A stretch of 64,000 nt of DNA from Amycolatopsis sp. cg9 (GTDB lineage Bacteria > Actinomycetota > Actinomycetes > Mycobacteriales > Pseudonocardiaceae): assembly GCF_041346945.1 (NCBI RefSeq), contig NZ_CP166850.1, forward strand, positions 5,874,501 to 5,938,500, read 5' to 3'. Under the pieces are notes generated by a model. The model made no database searches. It was not told where the DNA came from and saw only the letters and a program-made list of their open reading frames with translations. The position numbers and the translations under genes were made by a program. Positions 17,751-26,888 of the stretch are shown piece by piece; position 1 is the first letter of the stretch; every line of letters begins with the position of its first letter.

Positions 17751-19601
17751 TCAGGACAGCAGCAGCCGGGGGCGGCGGAGGTCGAGCCAGGCGGCCAGGT
17801 TCAGGCAGCGTTCCAGTCCACTTCGGACACCGGGCGCGCCCGGCTCCCGAACCGCGGCCGCCAGCCAGGCGCGGTTCACCAGGTCGAACACCGGGTGCGG
17901 CCGCTCGGCGAGCAGCTCGTTCGCCTGCTCCCGCAACGCCGCCAGGTAGCCCGCCGCCTGGATCGACGGGTAGGCGCTCTTGACCCGGGTGGCGACCGAG
18001 TGCGGCAGGAGGTCGCCGGCCGCCGCGCGCAGCAGGCTCTTTTCCCGGCCGTCGAAGCTCTTCTCGGCCCAGGGCGCGTTGTGGACGTACTCCACCAGCC
18101 GGTGGTCGCAGAACGGCACGCGCACCTCCAGCCCCGCGGCCATGCTCAGCCGGTCCTTGCGGTCCAGCAGCATGCGCATGAACCGGGTGATGCCGAGGTA
18201 GGACGTCACCCGGCGGTCGCGGGTCTCCTCGTCGTCGCCGGGCAGGTGCTCGACCTCGGCGACCGCCTCGGCGTAGCGGTCGCGGGTGTAGCCCGGGATG
18301 TCGAGCAGGCCGAGCAGCTCGGGCCGCAGGACGGTGCCGTCGCGGCCCTGCCCGTTCGCCGGGGCGCCGTTCGCCGCCGACATCCACGGGAACGTGCCCG
18401 CCCCCTGCGCTTCGGGCGAGCGGTGCCAGTGGTAGCCGCCGAAGACCTCGTCGGCGCTTTCGCCCGACAGCGCCACCGTGGAATGCTTGCGGATCGCGCT
18501 GAACAGCAGGTAGAGCGAAACGTCGGTGTCGCCGGTGCCGGCCGGGACGTCCCGGGCCTCGATCACCGCGCGGCGGACCGCCGGGTCGGCCATCGCACCG
18601 GCGTCGAGCACGATCTCCGTGTGCACGGAACCCACGTGCGCGGCCACTTCGCGGACGTAAGGCGCGTCGGGGGTGGGCCGCGCCGCGTCGGGCACGTAGG
18701 TTTCGCTCTGGCTGGCGAAGTCGACGGAGAAGCTGTGCACCTTTTCGCCGTGACCGGCCAGTTCCCGGGCGGCGAGCGCGGTGACGGCGCTGGAGTCCAG
18801 CCCGCCCGACAGCAGCAGGCAGCGGGGGACGTCGGCGATCAGCTGCCGGGTCACGATGTCGGTCAGCAGGTCCCGCACGCGGGCGATCGACCCGGCGCGG
18901 TCGTCGGGGTGCGCCACCGTCTTCAGCGACCAGTACGCGTGTTCGCGCGATCCCCGCGCGTCGACCGTGACCACGGTTCCGGGCCGGACTTCGCGCATCC
19001 CGGCCCACACCGCGTGCCCCGGGGTCTTGACGAAGGCGAACAGCTCGCGCAGGCCGTCGAGCCCGACCTCCCGGCCGGCCAGGGGATGGGCCAGCAGCGC
19101 CTTGGGTTCCGAGCCGAACCGCACCCCGTCCGAAGTGGACTGGTAGTACAGCGGCTTGACCCCCATCCGGTCGCGCACCAGCACGAGTTTCCGCGTCCGG
19201 CTGTCCCACACCGCGAAGGCGTACATGCCGTTGAGCCGGTCCGCGACCGCTTCGCCCCACTCCAGGTAGCCGCGCAGGACGACTTCGGTGTCGCCGGTGG
19301 TGCGGAAGTCGTGGCCCCGGCGGCGGAGTTCGGCGCGCAGCTCGGCGTAGTTGTAGACCTCGCCGCTGTAGGTGAGCGCGAGGGTCCCGCCCGGGACGTC
19401 CAGCGTCATCGGCTGGGTGCTGCCCTCGAGGTCGAGGACGGCCAGCCGGCGGTGCCCGAGCGCGGCGATCCCGCGCGGGTCGACCCACGTGCCGGCCGCG
19501 TCCGGGCCGCGGCACGACATGGTCGCGGTCATCGCGGCGAGCGCTTCGGTTTCCTGGCGGAGGTCGCGGTCGAAGGCGACCCAGCCGGTGATGCCGCACA
19601 T
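17751..19601 (-). CDS. asnB: Asparagine synthetase (glutamine-hydrolysing)
   Basis: A 616-residue AsnB-type enzyme. The N-terminal glutaminase domain starts MCGITGW, so the nucleophile Cys2 is kept, and RGPDAAG plus the GEVYNY region complete the amidohydrolase site. The synthetase domain has the PP-loop LSGGLDSSAV and a conserved ALSGESADEVFGGY. It should amidate a carboxylate through an acyl-adenylate with ammonia from glutamine. Because Cys2 is intact it resembles true AsnB more than beta-lactam synthetase. In this operon a reasonable substrate is 3-methylaspartate or a derivative; ordinary asparagine supply is the alternative. It has its own candidate promoter 58 bases upstream. Confidence 0.9.
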   Translation of the reverse strand: MCGITGWVAFDRDLRQETEALAAMTATMSCRGPDAAGTWVDPRGIAALGHRRLAVLDLEGSTQPMTLDVPGGTLALTYSGEVYNYAELRAELRRRGHDFRTTGDTEVVLRGYLEWGEAVADRLNGMYAFAVWDSRTRKLVLVRDRMGVKPLYYQSTSDGVRFGSEPKALLAHPLAGREVGLDGLRELFAFVKTPGHAVWAGMREVRPGTVVTVDARGSREHAYWSLKTVAHPDDRAGSIARVRDLLTDIVTRQLIADVPRCLLLSGGLDSSAVTALAARELAGHGEKVHSFSVDFASQSETYVPDAARPTPDAPYVREVAAHVGSVHTEIVLDAGAMADPAVRRAVIEARDVPAGTGDTDVSLYLLFSAIRKHSTVALSGESADEVFGGYHWHRSPEAQGAGTFPWMSAANGAPANGQGRDGTVLRPELLGLLDIPGYTRDRYAEAVAEVEHLPGDDEETRDRRVTSYLGITRFMRMLLDRKDRLSMAAGLEVRVPFCDHRLVEYVHNAPWAEKSFDGREKSLLRAAAGDLLPHSVATRVKSAYPSIQAAGYLAALREQANELLAERPHPVFDLVNRAWLAAAVREPGAPGVRSGLERCLNLAAWLDLRRPRLLLS

Positions 19602-19658
19602 GCGTCTGCTCCTCCGGGTGCGAATTCCTCTGCGGGAACGAAAAAAGTCTCGACGGGG

Positions 19659-19724
19659 ACGCTAGCAGCGGTCGCGGCGCGAAGAGACCGGTCGCGGTAA
19701 GCACCGCGCCACCGGGCGGTAATC
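19659..19724 (-). promoter_or_regulatory. asnB promoter with cluster-type GATTACC element
   Basis: On the minus strand GATTACC starts at 19724 and a TAGCGT -10 box starts at 19664, exactly 60 bases later, the spacing found at other promoters of the cluster. A GCTTACC copy starts at 19702, 22 bases from the first. This suggests asnB, the exporter and the GluRS paralogue can be transcribed apart from the upstream mutase genes. Confidence 0.55.
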
Positions 19725-19750
19725 CCGGCCGCAGCGGGGTTTCCGGGCGC

Positions 19751-21130
19751 TCATCGAGTGTCCTCTCCGAACAGCCGCGGGAAGTGGCCGATGTCGTCGG
19801 AGACGCGGTCGACCAGCGCGGCCATGTCCGGTTCGCCGGGCGGCAACCGCAGGCTCCGGCGGTTCCGCCGCACGGAAGCGGGGGAAAGCGGCAGACCGCC
19901 GGCCGCGGCGTAGCGGATGGCGCCCGTCGCGTCCCGGCAGGGCAGCACCTCGCCGCGGGCGTGCTTGCTGGCGCTGAACGGGATGTCGAGCGTGCCGCCG
20001 GCGAACGCCTCGACGACGGCGCGGGCCGGGTCCGCGGCCGAGAGGACGGGCCCGGCGAGCTCGTCGACCTCCGCGAGGATCCCCGCGAGTTCCGCTTCGA
20101 CGGCCTCCTCGTCGACGCGGACGAAGTCCAGCAGCGGCGAGTTCGCCACGGCGGCCAGGCGCATCCCGTCGACGTTCGCCGCGGCGTCGGGGATGCCGAG
20201 CGCCTCCTGGTGGGTCTTGGTGACCAGCTTGGCGGCGCCGCCGAGCCGCGCGGTGAGCGCCCCGTAGAAGATCAGCTGATCGGCGTGGACCCGCCGGGCG
20301 GGGAACACCCCCATGAACTCGTGCAGCACCGGGTAGACCTCGACGCCGTCCGGCAGGTACCGCCGGGCCAGCAAAGGGATCGCGCGCAACGCGGCGACGT
20401 CCTGCGCGAGGTTCCCGCCCTGCGGGTAGGACAGCGACAGGCACGCCACTCCTTCGGCGGCGGCCAGGCTCGCTTCGATGATCCCGACGGCGAGGCTGAT
20501 CGACGGCGGCACCAGCACCGCGGTCAGGGTGCCGAACAGCTCGCGGTCCAGCGTCAGCCCGGCCCGGTGGAGGTCGCCGGTCAGCGCGTCCACCTCGCGC
20601 CAGCAGGCGAGCGAGTGCGCCAGCGGCACGTCCTTGCAGTACGGGAGGTTGTAGGAGATCCCGCCGCCTTCGAACGAGGTCGCGCCGGCGGCCACGGCGA
20701 CCCGGAACAACGCGCGGGCGTCGGGGGAGCCGTGCCGGATCTCCACCGGGGCGGAGACCGCTTCGACCAGCTCGCGGCCGCGCCGCCAGCCGTGCGCGAC
20801 CAGGGGGTAGCCGTTGAGCGCCGCCGGATCCGTGTTGACCGCGCGCAACGCCTGGTCGAACCGGTTGAGCCGGGTGAACGAGTCGATGGTCAGCGTCAGG
20901 ATGTCCGGCGCCGCGCCGGTTTCCAGCTGCCGCAGCAGCCGGAGCATCTCGGCGTGGCCGCCGACGCCGCAGCGGGGCTGGATCGCCGGCACGCCGCGCG
21001 TGACCGCCCGCGCGAGCACGTCCCGGGCGGTCGGCCGGGCGCGGGCGTAGCGCACGACTTCGGCCGTGGACGGGAAGTCGGCCTCCGCACCGGGGGCGGC
21101 GAAGGGGAGCAGGGCCGGCGGGCCGTTCAT
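19751..21130 (-). CDS. glmE: Glutamate mutase epsilon (large) subunit
   Basis: A 459-residue methylaspartate mutase catalytic subunit with a TIM barrel that, with the B12-binding subunit, interconverts L-glutamate and (2S,3S)-3-methylaspartate. Substrate-contacting segments are present: RCGVGGH, the RHGSPDAR arginine, and [14 protein letters not shown], which carries the glutamate and the two tyrosines of the active site. The start at 21130 overlaps the small subunit stop (ATGA), so the two are translationally coupled; longer in-frame starts only add Arg-rich shadow sequence. The enzyme should provide the 3-methylaspartate precursor of this cluster, as in nikkomycin, friulimicin or vicenistatin pathways. 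Confidence 0.93.
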   Translation of the reverse strand: MNGPPALLPFAAPGAEADFPSTAEVVRYARARPTARDVLARAVTRGVPAIQPRCGVGGHAEMLRLLRQLETGAAPDILTLTIDSFTRLNRFDQALRAVNTDPAALNGYPLVAHGWRRGRELVEAVSAPVEIRHGSPDARALFRVAVAAGATSFEGGGISYNLPYCKDVPLAHSLACWREVDALTGDLHRAGLTLDRELFGTLTAVLVPPSISLAVGIIEASLAAAEGVACLSLSYPQGGNLAQDVAALRAIPLLARRYLPDGVEVYPVLHEFMGVFPARRVHADQLIFYGALTARLGGAAKLVTKTHQEALGIPDAAANVDGMRLAAVANSPLLDFVRVDEEAVEAELAGILAEVDELAGPVLSAADPARAVVEAFAGGTLDIPFSASKHARGEVLPCRDATGAIRYAAAGGLPLSPASVRRNRRSLRLPPGEPDMAALVDRVSDDIGHFPRLFGEDTR

Positions 21131-21561
21131 CCGGCGCGGGGCGCCCGCGCGGCAGCGGCGCGCCGCTCCAGTTCGCGCAGCAGCGGCACGAGTTCGCCGA
21201 GCCCGGCCAGGACGTGGTCGACGCCGAGCGCCCGCAGCCGGTCCTCGGCGCTGCCGTCCTTGTGGCTGCCGACGGACAGGTTTCCGCCGAGCACGATCGG
21301 GCACGGCAGGTCGCCGGCGGCGCGGGCGGCCGGCAGCGGGCGCAGGTCGTCGCAGGCGTGGCCGTTGAGGCTGCCGACGACCACCGCGAGGGTCTCCGGG
21401 TGCTCGCGCACGGCCTGCGCGAACTCCTCGACCGGCGTGCAGGCACCCAGGTTGACGACGGTGTAGCCCTCGGCCCGCAGCCGGTGGGCGATGAGCTGGT
21501 TGGCCACCGAGTGGGCGTCGCTGGCGGTCACGCCCAGGACGATCAGGCCGCGGCCGGGCAT
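21127..21561 (-). CDS. glmS: Glutamate mutase sigma (B12-binding) subunit
   Basis: A 144-residue coenzyme-B12-binding Rossmann protein. The cobalamin lower-ligand motif is DAHSVA, so the Asp and His of DxHxxG are kept but the usual glycine is alanine. The downstream SxL (VGSLNG) and GG (LGGNLS) elements are present at normal distance. Together with the epsilon subunit it forms an active mutase. Its start overlaps the adenylation gene stop by one base and its stop overlaps the epsilon start, so all three are tightly coupled. The glycine to alanine change might affect cofactor affinity. Confidence 0.92.
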   Translation of the reverse strand: MPGRGLIVLGVTASDAHSVANQLIAHRLRAEGYTVVNLGACTPVEEFAQAVREHPETLAVVVGSLNGHACDDLRPLPAARAAGDLPCPIVLGGNLSVGSHKDGSAEDRLRALGVDHVLAGLGELVPLLRELERRAAAARAPRAG

Positions 21562-23117
21562 CACCGCACCTCCTGCAGCACGGCCTGCTCCCGGGTGGCG
21601 CGGACGTCGCGCTTCCCGTTGGCGTTGACCTGGATCTCGGGCACGACGTGGATCCGCCGCGGCACCAGCTCGGGCGGCAGCAGCGTGGCCAGCCCCGCCC
21701 GGATCTCCCGTTCCGTCGGCGCGTCCCCGCGGTGGTCGAAGACGACGAACGCCTCGACGACGTCGAGCGTGCCGCCGCGGATGATGTCGAACGCGGCGTC
21801 GGCCACCCCCGGCAGCGTCAGGGCGTGCCGGCGCAGCTCCGCTTCCTCGAAGCGGTGGCCGTTGACCTTGAGCTGCCCGTCGGCCCGCCCGAGGTGCAGC
21901 AGCGTCCCGCCGGGCAGCACCTCGACGATGTCCCCGGTCCGGTAGGCGCGGCCGCCGAACGCGGGGTCGTCGAGGAACCGGCCGCCGTCCCCGCCGAGGT
22001 AACCGCGGGCGATGCCCGCTCCGGCGACCAGGAGCTCGCCGTGGCCGCCGGCTCCCACCGGCTCGCCGCGTTCGTCCAGCACGTACGCGCCGGTGTTCCA
22101 GGCCGGGGTGCCGATCGGCACGGTCGGCAGGTCCGGCAGGTCGCGCACCTCGCTGCGGTGGGCGAAACAGCCGATGGTGGTCTCGGTCGGCCCGTAGTGG
22201 TTCACCACCTGAACGCCGTCGAGCCGCTCGCCCATCGCCTTCAGCATGGCGGGTTCCAGCGGCTCGCCGCCGATCATCAGCCGGCGCGCGACGGCCCGGT
22301 AGTCCGGTTCGAGCATCCGCTCGAACAGCCGGAAGTGGCTCGGGGTGGCCTTGATGAAGTCGTAGGGACGGGCGCGGCGGGCGAACAGGCTCGCGTAGTT
22401 CCACGAGGACTCGAGCAGGACGATCGTGCGCCCGTGCGCCAGCGGCACCCACAGCGTGGTGAGCGCCAGGTCGAAGCTCATGCTCGCGAAGACCGGGCAG
22501 GCCGCGCCGCCGGCGGCGGGCAGGACGTGCGCCTCGGCCCAGCCGATGTAGTTGACCAGGGACCGGTGCTCGACCTGGACCCCCTTCGGCAGGCCGGTGG
22601 AGCCGGAGGTGAACACGACGTAGGCGACGTCGCCCGGCTGCGGTTCGTTCATGGCCGGGGTCGTGCCCGGTTCCGGCAGCTGCGAGGTGTCGACGCCGGG
22701 GTAGCCGAAGGTGCAGTCCGCGTCGCCGGTCCCGTCCCACAACACGAACCGGGGGCGGACCTGCTCGAGGATGAGGCGGACCCGCCCGGCGGGGTTGGTC
22801 GGGTCGATGGGCGCGTAGGCCGCGCCGGTGGCCATCACCGCGATCATCGCGGCGATGCTCTCCGGGGTGCGGCGCGCGACGACCCCGACGAGCTCACCGG
22901 GTGCCACACCCATTTCGCGCAACGCGGCGGCGATGACGACGGCGCGCCGCCACAGCGTGCCGAAGGTGGTCACGCCGCCGTCGCTTTCGATCGCGACCGC
23001 GCCGGGGGTGGCTTCGGCCCGCTCGCGGATGAGGGTCACGACGGACGCCGCGGCCGGCTCGTGGTGCTCGCCGGTGAGCGTCGCGCCCGGGAAGCCTGCT
23101 GCTCGATGGCCGGCCAC
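21561..23117 (-). CDS. Free-standing NRPS-type adenylation domain
   Basis: A 518-residue acyl-adenylate-forming enzyme with the NRPS core motifs in order: [12 protein letters not shown] (A3), [10 protein letters not shown] (A4, with the Asp that binds an alpha-amino group), NHYGPTETT (A5), YRTGD (A7), [13 protein letters not shown] (A8) and NANGKRD with the catalytic Lys (A10). No carrier or condensation domain is attached. It should activate an amino acid and load it on the small carrier protein of the same operon. Its coupling to glutamate mutase suggests 3-methylaspartate or its amide as substrate, as for VinN in vicenistatin synthesis. The start is GTG behind GAGAGGA. Confidence 0.92.
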   Translation of the reverse strand: MAGHRAAGFPGATLTGEHHEPAAASVVTLIRERAEATPGAVAIESDGGVTTFGTLWRRAVVIAAALREMGVAPGELVGVVARRTPESIAAMIAVMATGAAYAPIDPTNPAGRVRLILEQVRPRFVLWDGTGDADCTFGYPGVDTSQLPEPGTTPAMNEPQPGDVAYVVFTSGSTGLPKGVQVEHRSLVNYIGWAEAHVLPAAGGAACPVFASMSFDLALTTLWVPLAHGRTIVLLESSWNYASLFARRARPYDFIKATPSHFRLFERMLEPDYRAVARRLMIGGEPLEPAMLKAMGERLDGVQVVNHYGPTETTIGCFAHRSEVRDLPDLPTVPIGTPAWNTGAYVLDERGEPVGAGGHGELLVAGAGIARGYLGGDGGRFLDDPAFGGRAYRTGDIVEVLPGGTLLHLGRADGQLKVNGHRFEEAELRRHALTLPGVADAAFDIIRGGTLDVVEAFVVFDHRGDAPTEREIRAGLATLLPPELVPRRIHVVPEIQVNANGKRDVRATREQAVLQEVR

Positions 23118-23157
23118 GGGGAATCCTCTCTGCCTCTGGCGGTGGGAAGGGGGCCGG

Positions 23158-24213
23158 CTAGCGCCAGCCGCGGCCGGACACCCCGCGGAAGTCCCACGAG
23201 TCCGGCTTGACCAGGTCCGCCAGCGCGGCGGGGACGGTCTGCGCGCCGGTCGCCCGGATCAGCAGGCTCGGCAGCGGCCGGTCGCGGGTGGGCCGCCCGG
23301 TCGGCTCGACGAACTCGGCGCCGAGGCCGGCGAGTTCGTCGAGGACCGCGCCCGGGAGGTCGCGGGTCCACAGCAGGAACCGCGTGCCGGGCAGGGTTTC
23401 GGCGGCGAGCCGGACGAGGTCGGCCTGGACGTCGCCGCTGCTCGCTTCGCAGTCGACCACCGTCGTGGGGGTCGGGCCGTCGTCGGTGTCCACACCGGAC
23501 CGATGGGCGACGAGGTATCCTTCCACCGCACCGGTTTCCCCGCGGGCGAGAAGGTAGTAGTACTTCGCCAGCGGGTTCGCCGCACGCCAGCCGAAGTACG
23601 CCGCCGTGCGCGCCACGCGGACCCGGCCGTCGTCGGGCAGGGCCGCCGCGACCGCCGTCATGGCCTCGACGTCCGGTGCCGTGGCCGCGGTGATCGCCAC
23701 GCCGGACCGGGCGCCGCGGGCGGCGGGCAGCGCGGACCACGGGCCCCGGAAACCGTGCCCGGCCGGGCGGTTCAGCACCGCCTGCCCCCACGGGCCGACC
23801 TGCTGCCAGCCGCGGATGAGCATCGCGGGGACGGTGCCCTGGTCGCCGAAGTCCAGCAGCCACGGCACGTTGTCCCGGCGCAGGCGGGCGAGCACTTCGT
23901 CGACCATTTCGTGGAACACCGGTCCGTTGCGGTGCTCCGGCGCGACGATCGTGTCGGTCAGGCACGGCAGCACGAACCGCTGCCCGTCGACCTCCCAGCC
24001 GGACCCGAACACGCCGACCATCCCGGCCAGCTCCCCGCCGGGGGTCCGGGCGAGCACGACGTACCGGCCGTCCAGGTAAGGGTTTTCGTGGTACTTCCAG
24101 TCCAGGTAGGACCCGTTGCCTTCCGGCCCGCCGAGCAGCAGCGGGTCCTGCAGGGCGCAGGCTTCCGCGCGGTCTTCGGGCGCGTAGCCGGTGAGCACGA
24201 AGTCGCTGGCCAC
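23158..24213 (-). CDS. Tandem GNAT-fold acyltransferase-like protein
   Basis: A 351-residue protein that appears to hold two GNAT-like halves. Each half has an aromatic-rich signature (YLDWKYHENPYLDGRYVVLA near residue 36; YFGWRAANPLAKYYYLLA near residue 205), as seen in polysaccharide-locus GNAT and FemAB-like proteins. It starts two bases before the carrier protein stop and precedes the adenylation gene by 40 bases. A likely job is transfer of an acyl or aminoacyl group to or from a carrier-bound intermediate. Donor and acceptor are unknown. The pairing with a GluRS-like protein in one operon also allows a tRNA-dependent transferase, which is speculative. Confidence 0.7.
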   Translation of the reverse strand: MASDFVLTGYAPEDRAEACALQDPLLLGGPEGNGSYLDWKYHENPYLDGRYVVLARTPGGELAGMVGVFGSGWEVDGQRFVLPCLTDTIVAPEHRNGPVFHEMVDEVLARLRRDNVPWLLDFGDQGTVPAMLIRGWQQVGPWGQAVLNRPAGHGFRGPWSALPAARGARSGVAITAATAPDVEAMTAVAAALPDDGRVRVARTAAYFGWRAANPLAKYYYLLARGETGAVEGYLVAHRSGVDTDDGPTPTTVVDCEASSGDVQADLVRLAAETLPGTRFLLWTRDLPGAVLDELAGLGAEFVEPTGRPTRDRPLPSLLIRATGAQTVPAALADLVKPDSWDFRGVSGRGWR

Positions 24214-24214
24214 C

Positions 24215-24481
24215 TCAGGCGTCCCCGCCCTTGGCGCGGACGAACCGCGCGATCCGTGCCAGGGTGCGGAAGTTGTCCTGGCTGATGTCGTCGCCGGTGA
24301 TGCGGATGCCGAAGTGGTCTTCGAGCTCGACGAACACCGCCAGGAAACGCGAAGAGTCCAGCACGCCGCTGGCGATGAGGTCGTAGTCGGCCGCGAGCGG
24401 CTCCACGGGCAGGACCTCGCCGAGGCACGCGCGGAGCCGGTCGAGCACGGCCTGCTCCGCCGCGGTCGCGTCGGTTTTCAT
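24215..24481 (-). CDS. Acyl/peptidyl carrier protein
   Basis: An 88-residue carrier protein, first gene of the leftward operon. The four-helix pattern is clear and the phosphopantetheine serine lies in GVLDSSRFL near residue 39. A GAGGTG ribosome site precedes the ATG. It is the natural partner of the adenylation domain two genes downstream and probably holds the methylaspartate-derived residue during oxidation. Confidence 0.9.
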   Translation of the reverse strand: MKTDATAAEQAVLDRLRACLGEVLPVEPLAADYDLIASGVLDSSRFLAVFVELEDHFGIRITGDDISQDNFRTLARIARFVRAKGGDA

Positions 24482-24525
24482 CGGTCACCTCAGATCCGGG
24501 GTCGGGCGGTGGTCCGGGCTCCCCG

Positions 24526-24559
24526 AACGTAGCGCGGGCGCCCCCGCGCGGAGGTAATC
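24526..24559 (-). promoter_or_regulatory. Promoter of the carrier protein/mutase operon
   Basis: On the minus strand GATTACC (24559 down to 24553) lies 21 bases upstream of a TACGTT -10 box (24531 down to 24526), with no -35 consensus. The same GATTACC-N21-(-10) layout occurs before the acyl-AMP ligase operon. The start codon is 45 bases downstream. Confidence 0.6.
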
Positions 24560-24598
24560 GCGCGGCACGTGGGGCGCCACCGCGGCGTGCGGTCCGCC

Positions 24599-24693
24599 GA
24601 TTACCCGGCGATTACCGCGGCCCGGCGGATTACCGCGCGGTGAGCGGGGCCCCGGCGCCGTTTACCCGGTGGTGGGCGGGCCGCGCCTAGCGT
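24599..24693 (+). promoter_or_regulatory. Promoter of the oxygenase operon with four GATTACC-like repeats
   Basis: Direct repeats GATTACC occur at 24599, 24610 and 24628, and GTTTACC at 24660. The first two are 11 bases apart, one helical turn, as in SARP boxes. The last copy ends 21 bases before a TAGCGT -10 box (24688-24693), and the copy at 24628 starts 60 bases before it. The divergent operator at 24553 lies close by, so one protein could activate both directions. Confidence 0.65.
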
Positions 24694-24732
24694 GGGCTCG
24701 CATCCACCGCACGACCGAAGACGGAGGTCCAG

Positions 24733-25578
24733 GTGTCGAAGGGATCCTACGAGGAGAAGGCCGCTCCCGGGTACGCCCGGTCGCGCCACGAGCTGCTCGA
24801 CGCCGGCCGGGTGCTGCCGCCGCCGTTCGACGGGGTCGCCAAGACCTCGGCGCCGGTCGCGGCCGACGTGTGGGCCCTCGTCGAGCCCATGCTGCGTGAG
24901 CACGGCGCCGGGGTGGTACTGCTCGACGAGCCGTTCGCCGACGAGGAGTTCGTCGCGTTCGGCGCCCGGCTCGGCACCGCGACCGAGGAGACCGACCCGG
25001 CGGTGCAGCCGTTCGTGACCGGCGGCGTGATCCTCAACCTGCTCGGCAAGAACCGGCGGACCGACGACGTCTCGCTGCAGCCGTTCGCCGAGAACTCGCT
25101 GTCGCTGCACACCGAGGGCAGCGGCCGCGTGGCCGCCGACCAGCCGCGGTACATCGTGCTGATGTGCTGCCACCCGGGCCGGCGGCCCACCGCCGCGCAG
25201 ACCGTCCTGGTGCCGATGGAAGAGATCGCCGGACGGTTGTCCGCGCCGGACCGCGAGGTGCTGTCCCGCACCCGCTACGCGCACCTGCCGCCGGGGGAAC
25301 CGATCCTGCGCGAGCACGACGGCCGTCCGGTGTTCTCGTTCCGCGACTTCCTCGGCGGACGCCTCGACTGGGTCAACGACGGCGGCGACCCGCCGGAAGC
25401 GGTCGACGCGGCGCTGGAGAGCCTCCACGCGGCGATGTACGCACCCGGCGCGCGGGGCGTGCACTGGCAGCGCGGGCTGCTGGTGGTGATCGACAACCGG
25501 CGCCACTTCCACGGCCGGACGGCGGGCACCGCCCCGGCGGGTGCACCGCGTCACCTCAAGCGGCTGCGGATCCGCTGA
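24733..25578 (+). CDS. Fe(II)/2-oxoglutarate oxygenase, clavaminate synthase-like
   Basis: A 281-residue double-stranded beta-helix oxygenase of the TauD/clavaminate synthase group. The proximal metal motif is H-x-E (LHTEGSG near residue 120), the form used by amino acid hydroxylases such as AsnO and VioC. The distal histidine is in RRHFHGRT and the 2-oxoglutarate-binding Arg in RHLKRLRIR at the C-terminus. It should hydroxylate or desaturate an amino acid, probably the carrier-bound methylaspartate or asparagine unit made by the divergent operon. GTG start behind GGAGG; the stop overlaps the epimerase start (TGATG). Confidence 0.88.
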   Translation: MSKGSYEEKAAPGYARSRHELLDAGRVLPPPFDGVAKTSAPVAADVWALVEPMLREHGAGVVLLDEPFADEEFVAFGARLGTATEETDPAVQPFVTGGVILNLLGKNRRTDDVSLQPFAENSLSLHTEGSGRVAADQPRYIVLMCCHPGRRPTAAQTVLVPMEEIAGRLSAPDREVLSRTRYAHLPPGEPILREHDGRPVFSFRDFLGGRLDWVNDGGDPPEAVDAALESLHAAMYAPGARGVHWQRGLLVVIDNRRHFHGRTAGTAPAGAPRHLKRLRIR

Positions 25579-26579
25579 TGCGGGGCATCGAGCGCACGAC
25601 CGTCGGCAAGGTCCCGGACCGGCCGGCCACGGAGGTCGAGTCGTACACGCTGCACACCGGCACCGGCTTCGCGATCACGGCGTGGAGCTACGGCGCGACC
25701 CTGGTGGAGGTGCTGGCGGCGGACCGGGACGGGCGGTACGCCAACGTCTGCCTGCGCCTGCCCGACCTGGACGCCTACCTCGACCGGGCCCGCAACCCGT
25801 ACGTCGGCGCGACGGTCGGCCGCTACTGCCGCTGCGTGGCGGGGGCCGAGTTCACCCTGGACGGCGTGCGCCACCGACTGGACCGCAACGAGGGCCCGCA
25901 CCACGTCCACGGTGGAGCGGAGGGCCTCGACCGGCACGTGTGGTCGGCGGAGGCGTCCCGCGACGGCGACGCGCTGGAGGTCCGGTTCACGGCGACCAGC
26001 CCCGACGGCGACCAGGGCTACCCCGGCGAGCTGACGGTGTGCACGAGCTACCGCGCCGAGCCGGACGGCACGCTGGTGATCGCGCACCGGGCGAGCACGA
26101 CGGCGCCGACCGTCGTCGGCCTCACGAACCACGCCTTCTGGAACTTGGCCGGGGAGGGGACGATCGACGACCACCGCCTGCGCCTCACCGCGACGGAAGC
26201 GGTCCGGTTCGACGCGGACCTGGTCCCGCTGCCGGGACCGCCGGAAGCGGTGCCGGGTACCGCGCGGGACTTCACGGCGGAGCGGGCGTTGGCGGGGGTG
26301 CGGGTGGACAACTGCTTCCTGGTCCCGGGGGAGGAGGAGCTGGCGGCGTTGACGCACCCGGCGAGCGGCCGCGTGATGCGGGTGAGCACGGACCAGCCGG
26401 CGGTCGGGGTCTACACGGGGGACTGGTTTTCCGGCCGTCCGCGCGGCGGCATCTGCCTGGAGACGGGTGCGTTCCCGGACGCGCCGAACCGGCCGGACTA
26501 CCCGTCGGTCCGCCTCGACCCGGGTGAAACGCACCGGCACCGGACGGTGCACCGCTTCGGGGTGGCCGACGCCGGGTGA
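25578..26579 (+). CDS. Aldose 1-epimerase (mutarotase) family protein
   Basis: A 333-residue galactose mutarotase-like protein with the usual signatures: GRYCRCVAGAEFTLDG, HHVHGG (general acid His), GLTNHAFWNLAG (second His) and the C-terminal ETGAFPDAPN bearing the catalytic Glu. The family interconverts anomers of free sugars. Translational coupling to the oxygenase implies a sugar or sugar-like moiety in the pathway, or use of the fold for another epimerisation. The last codons lie within the first copy of a 52-base tandem repeat, so the present C-terminus may have been shaped by repeat expansion. Confidence 0.88.
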   Translation: MRGIERTTVGKVPDRPATEVESYTLHTGTGFAITAWSYGATLVEVLAADRDGRYANVCLRLPDLDAYLDRARNPYVGATVGRYCRCVAGAEFTLDGVRHRLDRNEGPHHVHGGAEGLDRHVWSAEASRDGDALEVRFTATSPDGDQGYPGELTVCTSYRAEPDGTLVIAHRASTTAPTVVGLTNHAFWNLAGEGTIDDHRLRLTATEAVRFDADLVPLPGPPEAVPGTARDFTAERALAGVRVDNCFLVPGEEELAALTHPASGRVMRVSTDQPAVGVYTGDWFSGRPRGGICLETGAFPDAPNRPDYPSVRLDPGETHRHRTVHRFGVADAG

Positions 26580-26720
26580 CTTGCGCCGGCACCGCGCGGT
26601 GCGCCGGTTCGGGTGGCCGACCCAGGGTGACTCGGGCCGGCATCGTGTGGTGCGCTGGTTCGGGGTGGCTGACGCCGGGTGACTCGGGCCGGCACCGTGT
26701 GGTGCACCGCTTCGGGCGCT
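26529..26720. repeat. 52-base tandem repeat, about 3.5 copies
   Basis: Copies span 26529-26580, 26581-26631, 26632-26683 and a partial copy from 26684. Each ends in GGGTGAC and contains a GTGCACCGCTTCGGG-like core. The first copy is the 3' end of the epimerase gene, including its stop codon, so the array seems to have grown out of coding sequence into the intergenic space. Confidence 0.8.
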
Positions 26721-26888
26721 CCGGCACTGGATGGTGCGCCGCTGCGGCTACGCAGCCGGTTCCAGCGCTGTCTGCCCCTCGCGGGCGCGTTCCCGGTGCC
26801 GCGAATGACTCATTCGCGACCTCCAAGGTCCCGAATGAGTCATTCGCGACCTCGGGGCGACCCAGCACCACAACCCGTGAAGCGGGGG
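26580..26888. other. Convergent intergenic region, no gene
   Basis: Apart from the tandem array, this stretch holds two small palindromes: CGCGAATGACTCATTCGCG at 26801-26819 (9-base arms) and CGAATGAGTCATTCG at 26833-26847. The second lies in a direct repeat of the first with following bases GCGACCTC. They could act as terminators or protein sites. No convincing coding sequence is present. Confidence 0.6.

Noticed and set aside
17751..19601. AsnB homologue as a beta-lactam synthetase
   Set aside because: The glutaminase nucleophile Cys2 is intact, whereas beta-lactam synthetases have lost it; no other beta-lactam pathway gene is nearby.
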